From assembly GCA_038501785.1 (NCBI GenBank), contig JBAMJR010000070.1, positions 1,252,501 to 1,316,500 of the forward strand: a DNA stretch of 64,000 bases, written 5' to 3'. Source of the stretch: Myoxocephalus aenaeus. Lineage: Eukaryota; Chordata; Actinopteri; Perciformes; Cottidae. The notes beneath the pieces were generated by a model. The model searched no databases and was not told the origin of the DNA. It saw only the letters and a program-made list of their open reading frames with translations. Shown here one piece after another: positions 58,261-64,000 of this stretch (the stretch's first letter is position 1; each line of letters starts with the position of its first letter). The position numbers were made by a program, and so were the translations under genes.

Positions 58261-61200
58261 AGAAAAAAGGGGAAAAAAAGGGAGAGTCGGAGAGAATAAG
58301 AAAAGGGAGAAGAAGAATGTGGGATATGCCCGCCTGATTTTCCGAGCCTCGGAAGAATGTGCAGAAGCCCCACTAGTGAGTCCTTTCAGCGCCTCTGTGC
58401 CAATGAAAAGAGATGGGGAGGTGGTGGGGTTGGGTTTTTTGCGATCATTTAGTTAAGGCTGAGCCCCTCCTTATATTCAGCAGCTCAGGAGTCCCCGTCC
58501 ATTGCACATGTCATATCCACTGGTTGCTATAGCGATGCCTCCACATGTTGTCGACAGTGAATGTTCAAGGAGCGATGCCTGGCTAATAGGCTTGCGGGCC
58601 GAGGGGCGATATGAATGGACATAGGGCTAGACACTCATTTGTTGAGCTACTAGGGGTCTCTGTGTTTGGTGTGTGAATTGCTGTTTTCTCAGGCTCTCCT
58701 TTTCCTCTGCTCCCTCTCCCAGGGATTCAGTTATGTGAGCAGAATAAGGGAGATGGGGCAGTCTATTCTTCAAAGTATACAGCTTTTGCATTCAAAGGTG
58801 AAGTGAGCACTATAATAAGAGGCTACCGCACAGTACAGTAGTTGTAAACTATATGAATTCTGCATGGGACATTGGGGGCAGTCTGAAAAATGCTCAGCCT
58901 AAAGTAAATTGTGTATAATTGGCTACGTCTTTTCTCTGCTTCCCTTTAAGATCGTCGGGAATAAAGAAAGAAAAAAGGAGAGGAAAATTGTAAGTTTAAC
59001 AGGTTTTAAACATAAAACTCACCAAAAAGCTATCCTAATTAGCAATCAGTCTGAAAAAAAAGATCCAATGGAGAGCAACAGCTGCACTTAGCAGGGAGAG
59101 AGAGAAAGGGGGATTATGGAGAGCACAGGGAGAGAAAAGGAGAAAGAAAAAGAAAAGGGGCGGTGAAGAGAGGAGAACGGGGGTCCTGTCAAATGCAGAT
59201 GACGAGTCTTGGGGAGGGGGGCTGTGTGACGGGGGGCTCTCCAGTTTATTTTTTCCATTCAGAGAGCACCCCCTCCTCTTCTCTATTGTCCCTCTGTGTG
59301 ACAGCTGGAGTTGGCAATGTGAAGGGGAGAACAAAAACGAGCTCGCTGTCCAGCCCGGGTCCGGTGCCGCATCGGACGCCACCCCACCTTCAAAAAGCAG
59401 AGCCAACCAGGCGGCTCGCACAGGCAAAATCTGAAGCAGAACACACTCAAACTGACTCAACAATTTTGTTTTTAGAGCCCCCAAAAGGCGTATATACCAT
59501 ATATTGTGTATGATAATGCTCCAAAACTGAAATTATCAATGCATTTTGTTATTTTATGCTGTTTTTGTTCCTTAAAAAAAGGCAAAACTATGAAAATGTG
59601 TTCCTTCCTTATATGTCATGGGGTGACACTCTTCACGTCATGCTCTCTGCACAATTGCATCCTCATTTAACAGGAATTATTCTGAATCCACATTCAGTTT
59701 TTACGCCTGCCAGAGGGCACAGAAATGGTACCACCATTTTATCTTGCAGCATTCAGGGTTGAATACAAGAAAGAATTGTCTGCAGTGCTCGCTGTTGCAC
59801 GAATGCAAGATGGATGCAAGAGTAACGCATGGTGGGAGACTTTTATCACGACTGACAGCGAGTGGTTTTATTATTGGAAAGAAAGAAATAGTGGCTCCGG
59901 AAGTTAATCCCCAGAATATCAGTCCTTACATTAAGTCAACCATACGATCATATCTGTCGTGTTCTCTGGTGAACTGGAAGAGAGCCCTGTTCACTCTTTC
60001 TCATATGAGATACCCTGGTCACCCACCTGTCAGCCATATCTAAATCCACACTCATCCAAGCGAGGGTATTCCCCTGACAACACAGCAGATGGAGAGAGAA
60101 AAAAAGGAAGAAAAAAGAAAATGTCGACCAAGAACCCGACACAATCTTCCCCTGCTCTTTGAAGGAAAGCCTGACTTTGGCACCTGTTGTTTTCCTTCAC
60201 TTGAAATCTGTGTAAATGGACACATTTTCACGCATTTCAGCCACTACTACCCACCACACACTACGATTTCACAACTCATGTCACATCCTCCAGCGAGGCC
60301 GGTGCTAATGGTTATCGCACCAGGGAGGTTTGGCGTGCATCGATTCATCACAAAAAAAAAAAAACTACAAGCAGTCAAATTCTGCAACGCACTGGAGTCA
60401 CTCTTATGGTCACTGGCGATATTCGCAGATGCTGTCACGCCTTTGTGTTCCACCAGTAAGTACTTCCTCGGGGTAACACATGTTCGAGCAGTCGCAGTGA
60501 GTCCTGCCAGGCTTATCTGTCCTCCTCTCCTGCGCTGCTCCGGTGTTTGACACATTTCACATTTCTAATAATAAAAAATAAAAAAAGATGGAAAAGCGGC
60601 GAGCGTGTTTAAACAACGGGAGAAAGAGGTGTGCGGCACTTCACCGTGTCGCTGAGAGACGGAGGGATGAGGAATGTTAAACAAATGTCATGATCAAGTG
60701 CACTACCTGAGATGGCAGAGCAGAGACATCCACTGATGCTTGTGCATGTGGGTTGAGAAAAGGGATGAACAGACATCGGGCTTAAATATTTGCTTGCATC
60801 GGCAGGCTGCACAATTTTGAACATATTAACATGTATGTTCCTGTGTGTGCAATCTAAATAGACATGTATCAGTGTTAGTAGGTCTTTCTTGCAACACACA
60901 CACATACTTGAATCCGAGTGTGTGTATACCTGTAACGACACCGTAGCTGGACACAGAAAAGTCTGACATTGTAATATGTTTGAGCAAACAGAAGCCCAGC
61001 AGCACACTGAGCCTGTGGACCACATACCAATCCCACCATAACGATATCAGCGAGAGGCTAATGCAGTTTACACCGCCGCCGTACAAGAAACCAACAGCTG
61101 CAAAATGTACCTGCAGACTTAACCAACGCGTGATACCGTTACACCAAAAATAGTCGGGATTTCAGCTCGGCTCTTTGAAATGGAGTGCAATAAATTATTC

Positions 61201-63288
61201 ATAATAATATCTGAGCAAGTATGTTGCTGCAGCTCCATTTGGGAAGGTGTTGGAAGATTAGCTTCGAACTGTAATGCAGAGAAAAATGTATGCAAAACAA
61301 AACACATTTTGGGTGTTTTACCAGCTGTTATTGTTATTGCTGAAGTGATATTAGAAGATGTGTGCGAGGGAAAAGATTTACCCTAATCTGGGTTTTTGCT
61401 CTTTTTAAATTCTCTATTTCCATATTTATTTTTTAACATGTGTAATGAAACAAAAAAAAGCTCTCATATAGGCAACATTTAAGTTTGAAAGTCTGTCTAT
61501 TTGGATTCAAAGTACAGTGATGCAATTTTTCGTTATTTTTTATTCAAGTTTGCCTGCCATGTCATAAAATAGCACTTACAATGAGATTAAATATAACAGG
61601 TGACAACTTGCTCTCTCCCATCTAATCTCCCTTTTATACATCTCTCACTGTAAGGTGCAGAAACTTAACAGTGAGGTGAATGTCTTAAATGAATTGTGTC
61701 TCGTGTGTGTGTGAGAGAGAAACATCATATTTCCTAATGGATGATGTTCAAAGACACAAAAAGGTCCCATTTCTGGGTTTTACTTGAAACATTTGAATTA
61801 CTGTGTCTCATGCTCATCACTTGCTCAGAGAGGAACCATTCAAAGCCTGTGTGTGTGTCAGCCATGTCATTCTGGTATTTTCCCCAGATGGGCTTGTTCA
61901 AATAGGCCTCTTTCTTGTGTGAATCCCAGCCCAGGCATTGCCCATGCCAAGTAGTTCAAAGCAGTAAACATCAAGGTAAATGCTATGCCTGTCATCTTGA
62001 CTATATTTAAAGCAGAGGCAAACCCACACACACAAAAAGAGAGTGCTGTGGCGTCATAGCCCAGAGTAGAAAATCACACCATATCTGTAAAAATGATAGA
62101 AAACATTGTTATAATCTATGAGGATGACAACCAAGCAGGTCATATTTAATGTGTATTGTAATCACTTTACATGTACAAAGTGTACTCACATTTAACTGAT
62201 GATTTATGGTAAATAGGTTGGGCAAAGAACAGGCATAATTGTATGGACTAATCTTTTCTTTTAAATCTTTTAAAATGTGTTGTAATCTTTTTAACAATTG
62301 GTTCTTGATTTCAGAGAGAAGTAGACAGAACAACTTCTAATTTCTAGCCAGCTGCCATCAATTTAGAAGCTGAAATGTGAACCTGGGGCTAACGGAGTTT
62401 ATCAACTGTAGCTACGAGCTAACATTAGCTAAAACTCTGTCTTCGGCTGACTTTCTTTCTTTTTTTTACAGCCCACTCATTTTAAAACAAGAAGCTTGTA
62501 AAAGTGGTCCAAGGCAAAGAAGTTAGCATCCTCACAAGTTGATCCATGTGGAAGTCATGGAAAGAAAGAGACAGCATTGTTCATGCATGGCAGTGTGGAG
62601 CTGGATAGCCAGATAGTCAGTGGGCCATTTGTTGATTCATAACCCCTTTTCAGCCCTAATAATATAGATCCAAAACAAAAAACGTCTGCTACTTCAGCAC
62701 CACGGACAGCACCATGGATTTATCAATACAAAGTTATGCTACTGATATTTCAGAGCCAAGTTTGGAGCCATAGATTCCAACTTGTACAAACCTTAGTCAG
62801 ATAAAGGATCGATGAGTCAGGCAGACTAACATATTCAGCTAAACAACCCCTCGGCCCCTTCACTCCAATGAATAAACGCCAGTTAATAGTGTATTCATAG
62901 GCCAACTGTATTTTGTAAGGTTGTTAGCTTCATATGCTAACAACTACAGTTTAGGGCAGTTCAGGGCAGACAGACACATTCCTTACAATTTTGCTTTTTT
63001 TGGAAAGGCTAAAAGGAAATCACCCTCCAACCTCTTTAAATGCAGAGTATTGCTCTTCCTACGCATCGAAGCACACTGCAACATTTGGAGGAATTCAAAG
63101 CTTGGCCTCCTGTGAATAGTTATGTTTCATAAGCTATGAGAGATGACTAACACGCTTAGTAAACAATCATTTAAATACAACTTGTAATCAAAGGCCCTTT
63201 GCAAATAACACACAGTAAAAGCTCATTTGAGTGGCTATTTAAGATGAAAAGTAGCTTTATATAAACGCTCTGATCTTCCATTTCAAAA

Positions 63289-63511
63289 GGCTCTTTTCAC
63301 AGCAGCCATTTTGACATGTAACTGCAGGGCAAACACAGGTGTAATTAAAAACATTAATTATGGCCTTGTTCCCTTTAGGTGGACCAGGGCCCTGGCGTTG
63401 TGCATGCTGGCTCACAAGAATGGCTGTGACACAATAAATAGAGCGGGGGGCCACATTTTTTATCAATTACACCTGCTATGACATGTCAAAATGGCTACTG
63501 TGAAAAGGGCC
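63289..63511. mobile_element. MITE-like element with 30-bp terminal inverted repeats
   Basis: Left end 63289-63318 and right end 63482-63511 are inverted copies matching at 28 of 30 bases (core cttttcacag...agccattttgacatg). An inner AGGTGTAATT also occurs in inverted form near both ends. It is 223 bp long with no coding capacity, typical of a non-autonomous DNA transposon; a similar repeat is familiar from teleost genomes. Confidence 0.75.
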
Positions 63512-64000
63512 GATACTGGATTGGTTCATTCCAGAAGAGACCAAGTTATCAACTATATTTGTGAAAGTGTAGTTTACTTAATGATCAATTTGTATCTTCT
63601 TAATTTGTTTAAGAGCAGTCTTAACTCCCAACTGCTTTTAGCTGACAGTAATGATGCTTTCTACCTGCAGCTGTGTTGACAATAGCAATATGTCTGACAA
63701 GGATAACGTTCATGTTTGCTAAAGTGCCAGCCAAAATTAATTAAACCAAAATAGCAAATGGTGCTCACACCTACATATTTGAGCAAAATCAAGTCAGTAT
63801 CAGTAAAGATGTTTGCACTGTGGCCTGAGACGGAGCAAAGTACCACTCAGATGTGCATTCATCACATAGAGAAGAATCATTTTCAAGATGTAATTAGTTT
63901 TTGATGGGGGATATTACAATACTGTAGGTGAGAAGTCGTTAGACAGCAAATGGTCAGGTCCAGAATGTGATCCGAGTTTGCTAAAACACAACCCAATCAC

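Larger units (their letters stand above)
54359..64000 (-). other. ptprn2: ptprn2 large intron (5' end beyond window)
   Basis: At least 9.6 kb with no recognisable luminal-domain exon. It contains a CpG-island-like block (57880-58260), a second smaller GC/CpG-rich patch (59335-59425) and a MITE-like element (63289-63511). The rest shows no supported gene. Confidence 0.75.

Noticed and set aside
58076..58456. 126-aa plus-strand open frame in the CpG-rich block, with a basic Lys/Arg-rich middle
   Set aside because: No recognisable domain; composition follows the GC-rich and purine-rich DNA. A minus-strand frame overlaps it almost fully, as expected by chance at high GC.
59035..59484. 149-aa minus-strand open frame with a hydrophobic stretch resembling a signal peptide
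   Set aside because: It does not match the ptprn2 N-terminus, lacks splice support, and arises from CT-rich low-complexity DNA.

Overview
The window is vertebrate nuclear DNA, almost certainly from a ray-finned fish. The exons are short, phase-consistent and separated by long introns. CA/TG microsatellites are very dense, and several interspersed repeats have the look of common teleost families. There are no bacterial-style operons. Two genes are identified by exon-by-exon translation; they are convergent neighbours, as DNAJB6 and PTPRN2 are in the human genome (7q36).

Plus strand, about 91-15,825: dnajb6, a J-domain co-chaperone. All coding exons are present; only the 5' non-coding exon and promoter lie left of the window. 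Two products can be read. In the short form (254 aa) the last splice donor is read through and translation stops at 7853. In the long form (332 aa) two extra exons at 13,421-13,579 and 14,855-14,964 add a basic, NLS-like tail. These correspond to the mammalian DNAJB6b and DNAJB6a isoforms.

About 15.8-29.3 kb is intergenic and repeat-rich, with no supported gene. It holds fragments of several interspersed repeat families, a 118-bp near-palindrome and a nested LINE-like 3' tail.

Minus strand, about 64,000-29,300: the 3' part of ptprn2 (phogrin/IA-2beta), a catalytically impaired receptor-type tyrosine phosphatase of dense-core vesicles. Eleven coding exons, all phase-compatible, encode 423 aa: the transmembrane segment, the juxtamembrane region and the whole PTP-like domain to the stop codon. 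The luminal exons are not in the window, so the intron upstream of the transmembrane exon is at least 9.6 kb. The mir-153 hairpin lies in a ptprn2 intron in the same orientation, as mir-153-2 does in mammals.

Points worth a second look: a GC-AG intron that splits the phosphatase signature motif, a WMD in place of WPD/WYD in the WPD loop, a CpG-island-like block inside the large 5' ptprn2 intron, a 223-bp MITE-like element with 30-bp inverted ends, and a 90-nt dnajb6 intron with a weak donor. I found no evidence of a wholly new biological system; the window reads as an ordinary, well-conserved teleost gene pair with repeat-rich surroundings.
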